Of a stretch of DNA of 64,000 nt, positions 30,821-44,900 are shown one piece after another. The number at the start of each line of letters is the position of its first letter. Position 1 is the first letter of the stretch. The translations under genes were made by a program, and so were the position numbers. The DNA comes from Botryococcus braunii. Taxonomy: Eukaryota > Chlorophyta > Trebouxiophyceae. The notes under the pieces were generated by a model. That model did no database searches. It was not told where the DNA came from and saw only the letters and a list, made by a program, of their open reading frames with translations. The stretch covers positions 1-64,000 of the forward strand of contig KV908566.1 in assembly GCA_002005505.1 (NCBI GenBank), written 5' to 3'.

Positions 30821-31296
30821 TGTCGTAGAATGCACAAGTTAGGGAGAATTTCCAAGTTGTGAGAGAGAGAGAGACAAGGCCGGATGGCCGACAAGTTGGA
30901 CGCTCTTTCCAATTACAAGTAACCCCCACCTCACGGAGCTTCCACTCCCTACTTGTGGTCTACTAAGCTTCCAAATTACCTGAGTGCGTGTCTTCCCGTG
31001 GCTTACGTCTCTATCCGTTCCTTCCCGTGGTTCGTGATCGTGTGTTCACGTTCCTCCAATGGTAGCGCACTAGTCCACCAAACCTCTACAATAGTATCTA
31101 GAAAATATCCTAGAATCCTACTATGAGAGTAACGTCCATAACTATCCAATGGAATTCGACGGCTAGGAAGCCAAGGCTAGACGCTAGGCACGTGCGTACT
31201 CGCGTTGCTCGTACGACATGTGCGCCACATGTGCGCCTAGGCTAGGGGGTAAGGGAAATGTCCAGAAATGCCGGGAAATCCCTACATTCCATCACA
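30821..31296 (-). repeat. 5' LTR of chromovirus copy 2
   Basis: 476 bp. It matches its 3' LTR, apart from an extra base at the end of the latter, and serves as the clean reference against which the losses in 18093-18562 show. Confidence 0.93.
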
Positions 31297-31301
31297 AGCA
31301 T

Positions 31302-34239
31302 GTCACTGATCAATTTCTCATTTGAGAGTGTAATTGACAACAAAGCACCATTCGCATCTCTCTCTTGTTTTATTTGCATGCCTAGAAAGTGTTTTGCCTC
31401 CCCTAAGTCCTTTATGCTGAAATGACTGGACATAAGTGATTTGACTTCTGTTATGACAGACATGCTCTGTGATAGTAATAGTATGTCATCAACATACAGC
31501 AGAAGATAGACTACAGACCCCTCTGACTTGTTCAGGATGAATAGGGATGGATCAGCATCTGAGATAGTAAAACCTGAACTCACAAGGACATTACTGATAG
31601 TGTCATACCAAGCCTTGGGCGCCTGCTTGAGCCCATAGAGGGCATTGTGCAGCTTGCAAACAGTATTGGGTCCACCTACATGAAAACCCTCTGGTTGCTG
31701 CACATAAATTTCCTCTGCTAATTTCCCATGTAGGAAGGCTGTACTGACATCCATCTGATGCACATGCATGTCCCTGTTCACAGCCTTCGCCAACAGGTAC
31801 CTTAGTGTGGTATGTTTAGACACATGGGCATAAACTTCAGTGTAATCTATGCCATATATCTGTTTGAAACCCTTTGCTACCAGTCTTGCTTTAAATCTAT
31901 CCACCTCCCCTGTTTCAGTGAGTTTTATTTTGTAGACCCCATTTGACAGGGAGGGCCTTTTTGCGTTGTGCATCTGAAACTTCCACATATGTCCAGGTGC
32001 CAAGAGCAGAGAGAGACTGCATTTCATCTTTCATGGCATCCAACCATTTTTCAGCGTCAGGAGAGTTGATAGCTTGAAAGTAGGTGACAGGTTCAAAATA
32101 TATCGTGTCTTTTTGGACTTGAACATATCCAAGGAAAGAGGTTTGGGTTTCTGTAGTGTGTGCACCAGACCACCAGGGATGTGTTTCTGCATTTTTCCTA
32201 TTCCTAACTGGATACTTACTGCTGAAACCACCTGCTGGAGGCTTAGGGACCACATCCTGGTCTACTCCAGGTTCTAATTGGGGGTCTGGGACACTCCCCC
32301 CACTCATTTCATGGATAGTCGCTTGTGGAACACCCTTAAGTGGGCGCGGACTTGCAGCACTTGTGTAACAGGGTTCTGGATCTAAAGCGTCCGTACTTCC
32401 CGCGGCTGCACTTTTGCCATGCTTAGTCCCACTAGGATCAAGACCAAAGTGGTCCTGATCCTTTCCCGTTTGCTCTCCAGCACTAACTAGTGTAGTGCCC
32501 TGATCTAGCTCTAAGCTAATTTCTGGGATATCTAATGCAGAAGAGACATCAGGCATTTGCTCAGTGGTATCACCATCATCAGAATGACCATCTTCTGAGT
32601 CAGAATCAGAGACACTCACTAGTGATGGGCAAGTGTCATCCTCATCGTCTTCAGCCAATGCTTCAGGCAGATCATGAACAGCATGTTCAGAGAATTTGAC
32701 ATATTCTCTGCAGTAAACATCAATCTTTTCATCAACAAGAACTTTGTAGTTCTTGCTAAGGCCATCATAACCTACAAAGATACCCTCAGCACTGACAGGC
32801 TCAAATTTCCCTCCCCTCTTTGACTTAGGAAGAAGGAGAAAACATTTGGAGCCAAAGATTCTGAGATGTGAAACATTGGGAGTCTTTCTATGCATCATTT
32901 CAAATGGGATTTTGCTCAAGTGCTTAACAGGAGACATATTTCTAACATAATTTGAAGTAAGAAGAGCTTCACCCCAGTTTTCAGAAGATAAACCTGAGGC
33001 AGCTAGCAAACACCTTGCTTTCTCCTGTAGCGTACGGTTGAGCCTCTCTATTTTCCCATTCTGCTGATGTGCATATGGGGCAGTCTTCTGGTGAACTGCC
33101 CCATACTCCCTACAGAATTTGAACAACCCATTGAACTCAGTACCATTATCTGTTCTGATAAATTGTGCTTTACAGTCTTGCTGGTTTTGCAAAGCTGTGA
33201 GAATGTATGTAGCTTCTTTTGCTGCATCACTCTTAGATTTAATCAGAACAACAAAGGAGTACTCTGTGAACTCATCCAAAATGACAAGAGCATACTTGTA
33301 TCCTTCAGGAGTTTCAGGATCTATGGGGCCCATAAGGTCCATGTGAATGACTTCAAGAGGTTTTGAACAAGTATTATGGGTTGATTTAAATGGTGAGGCT
33401 GTCTGCCTCCCATGCATACAGGCATCGCAGGTACCTTGATGACCAATGCACTTGGATAGGTCACCTGATGGGAGTTTTAAGCCTTCTACAATTTTCTCCC
33501 TGCTCAACCTTTGCAAGTTTTGAGCAGAGAGATGACCAAAACGCTGATGCCATATGTTTACCAGATCTCATCCACCTTTGTATGGTTGCACTGTGTCTTT
33601 TCATTTGACACTGGTAGGGGAACACTGTTTTGTATAGAAAGGTCTGTGAGCCACTGATAAGGATATACATGTTCAGCAATGCCCACAAGATCACCATTTG
33701 AATCTGTAAGGTGACAGTGAATGCCATTTATATGAACATCTAACCCATCATGATAGGCCTTCCCTACAGACAATAAACGCTTTTTGGCTGAGGGTACATG
33801 TTTAACATTGTACAGGTAAAGAGAGTTCCTGTTTCCAGGAAGACCTGCACAGTACCCTCACCAATGATTTCCTCCCTACCACCATTTGCTACTATCAGGA
33901 TATCTGGTTTATCATACTTGACATAATTCATCATATTCTCACATTCAGGGGAAATATGATCTGTTGAACCAGAATCTATCAGCCAACCAGAAATAGAGGG
34001 TTCAGAGCAAACTGTATATAGCTGTGTGCAGTTGCTCTGCTTTGGTGGAGAAGCAAAGCTAACTCTCTTCCCCTCCAACTTTGGGCAGGTCTCTATGCTG
34101 TGTCCATCCTGCTTGCAGTACCTGCAAAATGGTAAAGGCCTCCCTATCTGTTGGAAGGCTGTTTTACCACTCTGCCCACCACCACCTTGATTAGCACCTT
34201 TCTCTACAGCATTTGAAGTAGGAGAATTTGGTGCCTTAT
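31302..34239 (-). pseudogene. Copia B gag knuckle, PR, IN and RT, unit II
   Basis: The clean copy of the B region upstream of the chromovirus site. Order on the minus strand: zinc knuckle CRYCKQDGHSIETC; protease (WLIDSGSTDHIS); GAG-pre-integrase (33461-33560); integrase (FIRTDNGTEF, QQNGKIERLNRTLQEKAR); acidic linker; RT with YVDD (LLYVDDILLLS). Frameshifts near 33845 (after protease), 33560 (before the pre-integrase motif) and 31937 (a G run before the RT) are shared with units III and IV, so B was already dead when amplified. Confidence 0.88.
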
Positions 34240-35645
34240 TGTGAAAGGTTATGGGCAGAGAGAACACCTGTAAGTCCGCAAAAGGATTTGTCAATGCACT
34301 GTAGAGGTTTCGTCAGTCAGACCTCGACACACCCTTTGGCGCGACTGATACAGGTTCGACAGGAGCGCCTTCCCTTGCGGCAACCAAAACGCAAGTGCGA
34401 CTGTCTCAAAGACAAATCAAATATGCAATAGCAAGCTTCAACTTGTAGCAAACAGACAGGACTTCCATTCCGTGGCACAGGATTCGGCCAACCAACGAAT
34501 CGATTACATGGGACAATATTACTGCTTGCCCTACTGGCACAATCTCATATACGCATAAATTACTTCTCACATCAGCTGGTTTCATAGAATCGTCTCAGAC
34601 ATGTTCTGTGCCGGACCTGAGTCCGGCACACTCGTTCCCTTGACGACCTAACAGCACAGCTTAGCGACAGTCAACAAAATATCTAACCAAATAGGAATTA
34701 TCTCATTAAATCACAACTACATCAATACCTGTAAGTCCGCAAAAGGATTTGTCAATGCACTGTAGAGGTTTCGTCAGTCAGACCTCGACACACCTATTGC
34801 CCCAAGCATTACGATTTAGCCAGAGCAATGAGCAACATTGCAAATGTAGTGGTTATCAAATACATCATGCTATTCTATCCTCTGTCAAGGTGACAACGTA
34901 CCCTTTGGCGCGACTGATACAGGTTCGACAGGAGCGCCTTCCCTTGCGGCAACCAAAACGCAAGTGCGACTGTCTCAAAGACAAATCAAATATGCAATAG
35001 CAAGCTTCAACTTGTAGCAAACAGACAGGACTTCCATTCCGTGGCACAGGATTCGGCCAACCAACGAATGACGAGTCTGTCGCCTCCAGCAGTTAAATAC
35101 CTGACCGTGTTTGGCGCCCAAGGGACTCGATAAAAGTCGAGTCCCTGAAAGCTTCTCACTCCAAAAGGTCCCTAATTGGTAATCCAATACGGATGATGTG
35201 TCCTAGACAAAATACCTAAAGGTCCCATTTTCTGTACCTAATTAAACACACTGATGTGGCCGCCTAAGAATTAGTTTGACTGACCTCGAATACGTATTCG
35301 AGGTCCCAAAAACAAGTTCCACTGAGTGCCACGATGCTGTGTGAGTCAATGCAAAGTTGTCCAAACCTCTATGTGAAGTTACGTGAGGAAGACTGAGGTC
35401 TGTCAAGGAATTATGTCGCTTCACAGCCAAGTTCCTAGGACTAGCTGGAAGAAATATGCAGTAGTTTGCACCTAAGGCCCAACAGTGTGTGCCGTCCAGG
35501 GCAGCCTGGCATGCACGACTGTTTTGCCTAGGATGAGTCAGAAGAATACCTCTGAATAAGTCCAACAGTAATGCTCCCTAAGTAATTACCTGATCTAGGT
35601 CATTACCTACAACAAATTACCTGATCTAGGTCATTACCTACAACA
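34240..35645 (-). repeat. Family A LTR, copy 3
   Basis: 1406 bp, clean. It has X1 with the 108-bp segment, the intervening segment, X2 without it, and two terminal palindromes. It shares with copy 4 a 2-bp loss (GTGTGCC for GTGTTGTGCC, near 35488). It links the B gag of unit II to the B LTR fragment of unit III. Confidence 0.93.
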
Positions 35646-35943
35646 GACTCATTCCTGAAATAACCGATCGTACTTAAAAACAAGTACACTTTGCAGCCAA
35701 TTGTTTATTGTACGTGTCCGATCGACTCGTACTTCGAAATCGACCGAATCAACAAGAGTCCGAAACATCCGTTGTCGTCCTAAAATATCCGTATCTCTAA
35801 GAACCTCCTGATTTTACGGAAAGACCCAATTTTTGCAAAGTAAGATAACTGTTCATTATTGTAGGGCCATAAACTAAGGTTCATACGAACATGCAACTTA
35901 TGCTAAGACATTATATGTCCAATAAAAGATGTCTTTGCCAACA
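35646..35943 (-). repeat. Copia B 3' LTR fragment, unit III
   Basis: 298 bp from TGTTGGCAAAGAC to the A LTR junction at GACTC. The polypurine tract GAGGGGAGG is at 35944-35952, and 35953-36225 is B 3' untranslated sequence. Confidence 0.78.
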
Positions 35944-36225
35944 CCTCCCCTCATGTGAAGTATGAAACTTTTATGCAATTCATTAACTGGTAACATTTTC
36001 AGGCTAATGAGCATCAAGTAAATCATCAGATGTTGCAATGGCTCGGTGCTCCAAACCGTGTCAGCCACAAACCCCTTGACATCCAGCCACCAAATGACCC
36101 CCCCTCTTTTTTATTGGGTGCGGTGTTACCTCCCCCTTCTTCAAGGTGGGTTTATGGTGAGGAGTATCTGTTGATGCGCAGGGTGTCTGATTTATCTTGA
36201 TAGTCAAAAGCACAATTAAAAAAAA

Positions 36226-39200
36226 TCATTTCATTCCTGCCATCTCCCTGAACTTAACAAATGAGGCTTTTGGTAGAATTTTGGTGAACATATCAGCAAC
36301 ATTTTCTGATGTGTGGATGTATTGAGGATTAATGTTCCCCTTGACCACTTCACCCCTGACTCTGTGATAGCGGACTCCAATGTGCTTCGTCCTGGGTGAA
36401 ATGGGTATGCCTCTAATGTTGGCCAGGGCTCCAGTATTATCTGAGAGTATGACTGCAGCTCCCAGATCCTCTCCAACATCCTGCACCAACTTGGACAGCC
36501 AAAGTGCCTCCTGGACACCAGTGCTCATTGCTATAAATTCAGCCTCAACAGTTGACAGGGCAGCCAGCTTTTGGAGTTTGCTACCCCACAAGAGATAGCC
36601 GTGCCATCAGACAGGAAGATAAAACCAGAGGTGGATCTGTACCCATCCAGATCCCCTGCAAAGTCTGAATCAACATATCCTATGATCCCTCCCTTGCTCC
36701 TTTCCCATTTGAGACCTAACTCCTTGGTCCCCGACGGATACTGGAGCAGATGAATCCCAGCCCCCCAGTGAATAGAAGTCGGGGAGTTTGAGAATCTTGC
36801 TAGGAGAGAAGCAGAGTAGGAAATGTCTGGTCTGGTAGTGTTTGACAAGTAAAGAACACCCTCAACCAGTTCCCTATATCTGTTGTTTTGGGGAAGTGGT
36901 TTGCCTTCTCCCTTTTTAAGTTTCATTGATCTATCGAGGAGAGTAGATTTGGGCTTGTCCTCTTTTATATCGAAACTCTCAAGCATGTCACTGATCAATT
37001 TCTCATTTGAGAGTGTAATTGACAACAAAGCACCATTCGCATCTCTCTCTTGTTTTATTTGCATGCCTAGAAAGTGTTTTGCCTCCCCTAAGTCCTTTAT
37101 GCTGAAATGACTGGACATAAGTGATTTGACTTCTGTTATGACAGACATGCTCTGTGATAGTAATAGTATGTCATCAACATACAGCAGAAGATAGACTACA
37201 GACCCCTCTGACTTGTTCAGGATGAATAGGGATGGATCAGCATCTGAGATAGTAAAACCTGAACTCACAAGGACATTACTGATAGTGTCATACCAAGCCT
37301 TGGGCGCCTGCTTGAGCCCATAGAGGGCATTGTGCAGCTTGCAAACAGTATTGGGTCCACCTACATGAAAACCCTCTGGTTGCTGCACATAAATTTCCTC
37401 TGCTAATTTCCCATGTAGGAAGGCTGTACTGACATCCATCTGATGCACATGCATGTCCCTGTTCACAGCCTTCGCCAACAGGTACCTTAGTGTGGTATGT
37501 TTAGACACATGGGCATAAACTTCAGTGTAATCTATGCCATATATCTGTTTGAAACCCTTTGCTACCAGTCTTGCTTTAAATCTATCCACCTCCCCTGTTT
37601 CAGTGAGTTTTATTTTGTAGACCCCATTTGACAGGGAGGGCCTTTTTGCGTTGTGCATCTGAAACTTCCACATATGTCCAGGTGCCAAGAGCAGAGAGAG
37701 ACTGCATTTCATCTTTCATGGCATCCAACCATTTTTCAGCGTCAGGAGAGTTGATAGCTTGAAAGTAGGTGACAGGTTCAAAATATATCGTGTCTTTTTG
37801 GACTTGAACATATCCAAGGAAAGAGGTTTGGGTTTCTGTAGTGTGTGCACCAGACCACCAGGGATGTGTTTCTGCATTTTTCCTATTCCTAACTGGATAC
37901 TTACTGCTGAAACCACCTGCTGGAGGCTTAGGGACCACATCCTGGTCTACTCCAGGTTCTAATTGGGGGTCTGGGACACTCCCCCCACTCATTTCATGGA
38001 TAGTCGCTTGTGGAACACCCTTAAGTGGGCGCGGACTTGCAGCACTTGTGTAACAGGGTTCTGGATCTAAAGCGTCCGTACTTCCCGCGGCTGCACTTTT
38101 GCCATGCTTAGTCCCACTAGGATCAAGACCAAAGTGGTCCTGATCCTTTCCCGTTTGCTCTCCAGCACTAACTAGTGTAGTGCCCTGATCTAGCTCTAAG
38201 CTAATTTCTGGGATATCTAATGCAGAAGAGACATCAGGCATTTGCTCAGTGGTATCACCATCATCAGAATGACCATCTTCTGAGTCAGAATCAGAGACAC
38301 TCACTAGTGATGGGCAAGTGTCATCCTCATCGTCTTCAGCCAATGCTTCAGGCAGATCATGAACAGCATGTTCAGAGAATTTGACATATTCTCTGCAGTA
38401 AACATCAATCTTTTCATCAACAAGAACTTTGTAGTTCTTGCTAAGGCCATCATAACCTACAAAGATACCCTCAGCACTGACAGGCTCAAATTTCCCTCCC
38501 CTCTTTGACTTAGGAAGAAGGAGAAAACATTTGGAGCCAAAGATTCTGAGATGTGAAACATTGGGAGTCTTTCTATGCATCATTTCAAATGGGATTTTGC
38601 TCAAGTGCTTAACAGGAGACATATTTCTAACATAATTTGAAGTAAGAAGAGCTTCACCCCAGTTTTCAGAAGATAAACCTGAGGCAGCTAGCAAACACCT
38701 TGCTTTCTCCTGTAGCGTACGGTTGAGCCTCTCTATTTTCCCATTCTGCTGATGTGCATATGGGGCAGTCTTCTGGTGAACTGCCCCATACTCCCTACAG
38801 AATTTGAACAACCCATTGAACTCAGTACCATTATCTGTTCTGATAAATTGTGCTTTACAGTCTTGCTGGTTTTGCAAAGCTGTGAGAATGTATGTAGCTT
38901 CTTTTGCTGCATCACTCTTAGATTTAATCAGAACAACAAAGGAGTACTCTGTGAACTCATCCAAAATGACAAGAGCATACTTGTATCCTTCAGGAGTTTC
39001 AGGATCTATGGGGCCCATAAGGTCCATGTGAATGACTTCAAGAGGTTTTGAACAAGTATTATGGGTTGATTTAAATGGTGAGGCTGTCTGCCTCCCATGC
39101 ATACAGGCATCGCAGGTACCTTGATGACCAATGCACTTGGATAGGTCACCTGATGGGAGTTTTAAGCCTTCTACAATTTTCTCCCTGCTCAACCTTTGCA

Positions 39201-39924
39201 AGTTTTGAGCAGAGAGATGACCAAAACGCTGATGCCATATGTTTACCAGATCTCATCCACCTTTGTATGGTTGCACTGTGTCTTTTCATTTGACACTGGT
39301 AGGGGAACACTGTTTTGTATAGAAAGGTCTGTGAGCCACTGATAAGGATATACATGTTCAGCAATGCCCACAAGATCACCATTTGAATCTGTAAGGTGAC
39401 AGTGAATGCCATTTATATGAACATCTAACCCATCATGATAGGCCTTCCCTACAGACAATAAACGCTTTTTGGCTAAGGGTACATGTTTAACATTGTACAG
39501 GTAAAGAGAGTTCCTGTTTCCAGGAAGACCTGCACAGTACCCTCACCAATGATTTCCTCCCTACCACCATTTGCTACTATCAGGATATCTGGTTTATCAT
39601 ACTTGACATAATTCATCATATTCTCACATTCAGGGGAAATATGATCTGTTGAACCAGAATCTATCAGCCAACCAGAAATAGAGGGTTCAGAGCAAACTGT
39701 ATATAGCTGTGTGCAGTTGCTCTGCTTTGGTGGAGAAGCAAAGCTAACTCTCTTCCCCTCCAACTTTGGGCAGGTCTCTATGCTGTGTCCATCCTGCTTG
39801 CAGTACCTGCAAAATGGTAAAGGCCTCCCTATCTGTTGGAAGGCTGTTTTACCACTCTGCCCACCACCACCTTGATTAGCACCTTTCTCTACAGCATTTG
39901 AAGTAGGAGAATTTGGTGCCTTAT
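36226..39924 (-). pseudogene. Copia B partial gag-pol, unit III (no chromovirus)
   Basis: A continuous B region with an empty chromovirus site at about 36981-36986. Open pieces on the minus strand: gag knuckle and protease (39473-39979, whose first residues come from the A LTR), pre-integrase (39243-39458), integrase and linker (37600-39201), RT (36531-37712, meaningful from about 37627), RNase H (36226-36591). Each junction is a frameshift shared with other units. The 2-bp CA insertion near 36588 separates RT from RNase H. Gag N-terminal half, primer site and 5' LTR are absent. Confidence 0.9.
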
Positions 39925-41330
39925 TGTGAAAGGTTATGGGCAGAGAGAACACCTGTAAGTCCGCAAAAGGATTTGTCAATGCACTGTAGAGGTTTCGTCA
40001 GTCAGACCTCGACACACCCTTTGGCGCGACTGATACAGGTTCGACAGGAGCGCCTTCCCTTGCGGCAACCAAAACGCAAGTGCGACTGTCTCAAAGACAA
40101 ATCAAATATGCAATAGCAAGCTTCAACTTGTAGCAAACAGACAGGACTTCCATTCCGTGGCACAGGATTCGGCCAACCAACGAATCGATTACATGGGACA
40201 ATATTACTGCTTGCCCTACTGGCACAATCTCATATACGCATAAATTACTTCTCACATCAGCTGGTTTCATAGAATCGTCTCAGACATGTTCTGTGCCGGA
40301 CCTGAGTCCGGCACACTCGTTCCCTTGACGACCTAACAGCACAGCTTAGCGACAGTCAACAAAATATCTAACCAAATAGGAATTATCTCATTAAATCACA
40401 ACTACATCAATACCTGTAAGTCCGCAAAAGGATTTGTCAATGCACTGTAGAGGTTTCGTCAGTCAGACCTCGACACACCTATTGCCCCAAGCATTACGAT
40501 TTAGCCAGAGCAATGAGCAACATTGCAAATGTAGTGGTTATCAAATACATCATGCTATTCTATCCTCTGTCAAGGTGACAACGTACCCTTTGGCGCGACT
40601 GATACAGGTTCGACAGGAGCGCCTTCCCTTGCGGCAACCAAAACGCAAGTGCGACTGTCTCAAAGACAAATCAAATATGCAATAGCAAGCTTCAACTTGT
40701 AGCAAACAGACAGGACTTCCATTCCGTGGCACAGGATTCGGCCAACCAACGAATGACGAGTCTGTCGCCTCCAGCAGTTAAATACCTGACCGTGTTTGGC
40801 GCCCAAGGGACTCGATAAAAGTCGAGTCCCTGAAAGCTTCTCACTCCAAAAGGTCCCTAATTGGTAATCCAATACGGATGATGTGTCCTAGACAAAATAC
40901 CTAAAGGTCCCATTTTCTGTACCTAATTAAACACACTGATGTGGCCGCCTAAGAATTAGTTTGACTGACCTCGAATACGTATTCGAGGTCCCAAAAACAA
41001 GTTCCACTGAGTGCCACGATGCTGTGTGAGTCAATGCAAAGTTGTCCAAACCTCTATGTGAAGTTACGTGAGGAAGACTGAGGTCTGTCAAGGAATTATG
41101 TCGCTTCACAGCCAAGTTCCTAGGACTAGCTGGAAGAAATATGCAGTAGTTTGCACCTAAGGCCCAACAGTGTGTGCCGTCCAGGGCAGCCTGGCATGCA
41201 CGACTGTTTTGCCTAGGATGAGTCAGAAGAATACCTCTGAATAAGTCCAACAGTAATGCTCCCTAAGTAATTACCTGATCTAGGTCATTACCTACAACAA
41301 ATTACCTGATCTAGGTCATTACCTACAACA
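39925..41330 (-). repeat. Family A LTR, copy 4
   Basis: 1406 bp, nearly identical to copy 3. Same flanks: CCTTAT of B gag to the left, GACTC of the B LTR to the right. Confidence 0.93.
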
Positions 41331-41628
41331 GACTCATTCCTGAAATAACCGATCGTACTTAGAAACAAGTACACTTTGCAGCCAATTGTTTATTGTACGT
41401 GTCCGATCGACTCGTACTTCGAAATCGACCGAATCAACAAGAGTCCGAAACATCCGTTGTCGTCCTAAAATATCCGTATCTCTAAGAACCTCCTGATTTT
41501 ACGGAAAGACCCAATTTTTGCAAAGTAAGATAACTGTTCATTATTGTAGGGCCATAAACTAAGGTTCATACGAACATGCAACTTATGCTAAGACATTATA
41601 TGTCCAATAAAAGATGTCTTTGCCAACA
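41331..41628 (-). repeat. Copia B 3' LTR fragment, unit IV
   Basis: Same 298-bp fragment as unit III with a substitution (TTAGAAAC for TTAAAAAC). 41629-41909 is B 3' untranslated sequence. Confidence 0.78.
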
Positions 41629-41909
41629 CCTCCCCTCATGTGAAGTATGAAACTTTTATGCAATTCATTAACTGGTAACATTTTCAGGCTAATGAGCATC
41701 AAGTAAATCATCAGATGTTGCAATGGCTCGGTGCTCCAAACCGTGTCAGCCACAAACCCCTTGACATCCAGCCACCAAATGACCCCCCCTCTTTTTTATT
41801 GGGTGCGGTGTTACCTCCCCCTTCTTCAAGGTGGGTTTATGGTGAGGAGTATCTGTTGATGCGCAGGGTGTCTGATTTATCTTGATAGTCAAAAGCACAA
41901 TTAAAAAAA

Positions 41910-44900
41910 TCATTTCATTCCTGCCATCTCCCTGAACTTAACAAATGAGGCTTTTGGTAGAATTTTGGTGAACATATCAGCAACATTTTCTGATGTGTGG
42001 ATGTATTGAGGATTAATGTTCCCCTTGACCACTTCACCCCTGACTCTGTGATAGCGGACTCCAATGTGCTTCGTCCTGGGTGAAATGGGTATGCCTCTAA
42101 TGTTGGCCAGGGCTCCAGTATTATCTGAGAGTATGACTGCAGCTCCCAGATCCTCTCCAACATCCTGCACCAACTTGGACAGCCAAAGTGCCTCCTGGAC
42201 ACCAGTGCTCATTGCTATAAATTCAGCCTCAACAGTTGACAGGGCAGCCAGCTTTTGGAGTTTGCTACCCCAAGAGATAGCCGTGCCATCAGACAGGAAG
42301 ATAAAACCAGAGGTGGATCTGTACCCATCCAGATCCCCTGCAAAGTCTGAATCAACATATCCTATGATCCCTCCCTTGCTCCTTTCCCATTTGAGACCTA
42401 ACTCCTTGGTCCCCGACGGATACTGGAGCAGATGAATCCCAGCCCCCCAGTGAATAGAAGTCGGGGAGTTTGAGAATCTTGCTAGGAGAGAAGCAGAGTA
42501 GGAAATGTCTGGTCTGGTAGTGTTTGACAAGTAAAGAACACCCTCAACCAGTTCCCTATATCTGTTGTTTTGGGGAAGTGGTTTGCCTTCTCCCTTTTTA
42601 AGTTTCATTGATCTATCGAGGAGAGTAGATTTGGGCTTGTCCTCTTTTATATCGAAACTCTCAAGCATGTCACTGATCAATTTCTCATTTGAGAGTGTAA
42701 TTGACAACAAAGCACCATTCGCATCTCTCTCTTGTTTTATTTGCATGCCTAGAAAGTGTTTTGCCTCCCCTAAGTCCTTTATGCTGAAATGACTGGACAT
42801 AAGTGATTTGACTTCTGTTATGACAGACATGCTCTGTGATAGTAATAGTATGTCATCAACATACAGCAGAAGATAGACTACAGACCCCTCTGACTTGTTC
42901 AGGATGAATAGGGATGGATCAGCATCTGAGATAGTAAAACCTGAACTCACAAGGACATTACTGATAGTGTCATACCAAGCCTTGGGCGCCTGCTTGAGCC
43001 CATAGAGGGCATTGTGCAGCTTGCAAACAGTATTGGGTCCACCTACATGAAAACCCTCTGGTTGCTGCACATAAATTTCCTCTGCTAATTTCCCATGTAG
43101 GAAGGCTGTACTGACATCCATCTGATGCACATGCATGTCCCTGTTCACAGCCTTCGCCAACAGGTACCTTAGTGTGGTATGTTTAGACACATGGGCATAA
43201 CTTCAGTGTAATCTATGCCATATATCTGTTTGAAACCCTTTGCTACCAGTCTTGCTTTAAATCTATCCACCTCCCCTGTTTCAGTGAGTTTTATTTTGTA
43301 GACCCCATTTGACAGGGAGGGCCTTTTTGCGTTGTGCATCTGAAACTTCCACATATGTCCAGGTGCCAAGAGCAGAGAGAGACTGCATTTCATCTTTCAT
43401 GGCATCCAACCATTTTTCAGCGTCAGGAGAGTTGATAGCTTGAAAGTAGGTGACAGGTTCAAAATATATCGTGTCTTTTTGGACTTGAACATATCCAAGG
43501 AAAGAGGTTTGGGTTTCTGTAGTGTGTGCACCAGACCACCAGGGATGTGTTTCTGCATTTTTCCTATTCCTAACTGGATACTTACTGCTGAAACCACCTG
43601 CTGGAGGCTTAGGGACCACATCCTGGTCTACTCCAGGTTCTAATTGGGGGTCTGGGACACTCCCCCCACTCATTTCATGGATAGTCGCTTGTGGAACACC
43701 CTTAAGTGGGCGCGGACTTGCAGCACTTGTGTAACAGGGTTCTGGATCTAAAGCGTCCGTACTTCCCGCGGCTGCACTTTTGCCATGCTTAGTCCCACTA
43801 GGATCAAGACCAAAGTGGTCCTGATCCTTTCCCGTTTGCTCTCCAGCACTAACTAGTGTAGTGCCCTGATCTAGCTCTAAGCTAATTTCTGGGATATCTA
43901 ATGCAGAAGAGACATCAGGCATTTGCTCAGTGGTATCACCATCATCAGAATGACCATCTTCTGAGTCAGAATCAGAGACACTCACTAGTGATGGGCAAGT
44001 GTCATCCTCATCGTCTTCAGCCAATGCTTCAGGCAGATCATGAACAGCATGTTCAGAGAATTTGACATATTCTCTGCAGTAAACATCAATCTTTCATCAA
44101 CAAGAACTTTGTAGTTCTTGCTAAGGCCATCATAACCTACAAAGATACCCTCAGCACTGACAGGCTCAAATTTCCCTCCCCTCTTTGACTTAGGAAGAAG
44201 GAGAAAACATTTGGAGCCAAAGATTCTGAGATGTGAAACATTGGGAGTCTTTCTATGCATCATTTCAAATGGGATTTTGCTCAAGTGCTTAACAGGAGAC
44301 ATATTTCTAACATAATTTGAAGTAAGAAGAGCTTCACCCCAGTTTTCAGAAGATAAACCTGAGGCAGCTAGCAAACACCTTGCTTTCTCCTGTAGCGTAC
44401 GGTTGAGCCTCTCTATTTTCCCATTCTGCTGATGTGCATATGGGGCAGTCTTCTGGTGAACTGCCCCATACTCCCTACAGAATTTGAACAACCCATTGAA
44501 CTCAGTACCATTATCTGTTCTGATAAATTGTGCTTTACAGTCTTGCTGGTTTTGCAAAGCTGTGAGAATGTATGTAGCTTCTTTTGCTGCATCACTCTTA
44601 GATTTAATCAGAACAACAAAGGAGTACTCTGTGAACTCATCCAAAATGACAAGAGCATACTTGTATCCTTCAGGAGTTTCAGGATCTATGGGGCCCATAA
44701 GGTCCATGTGAATGACTTCAAGAGGTTTTGAACAAGTATTATGGGTTGATTTAAATGGTGAGGCTGTCTGCCTCCCATGCATACAGGCATCGCAGTACCT
44801 TGATGACCAATGCACTTGGATAGGTCACCTGATGGGAGTTTTAAGCCTTCTACAATTTTCTCCCTGCTCAACCTTTGCAAGTTTTGAGCAGAGAGATGAC

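Larger units (their letters stand above)
23859..31296 (-). mobile_element. Ty3/gypsy chromovirus, copy 2
   Basis: Full-length, 7.44 kb, with AGCAT duplications at 23854-23858 and 31297-31301. Differences from copy 1 that I could see include Lys/Arg in the RT (DYKALN versus DYRALN), Thr/Asn before LPGLPPH, and single bases near 24705, 24925, 26433 and 27979. All features of copy 1 are retained. Confidence 0.95.

Noticed and set aside
11134..31296. Two independent chromovirus insertions
   Set aside because: Identical host position, identical AGCAT duplications and near-identical sequence indicate one insertion later duplicated.
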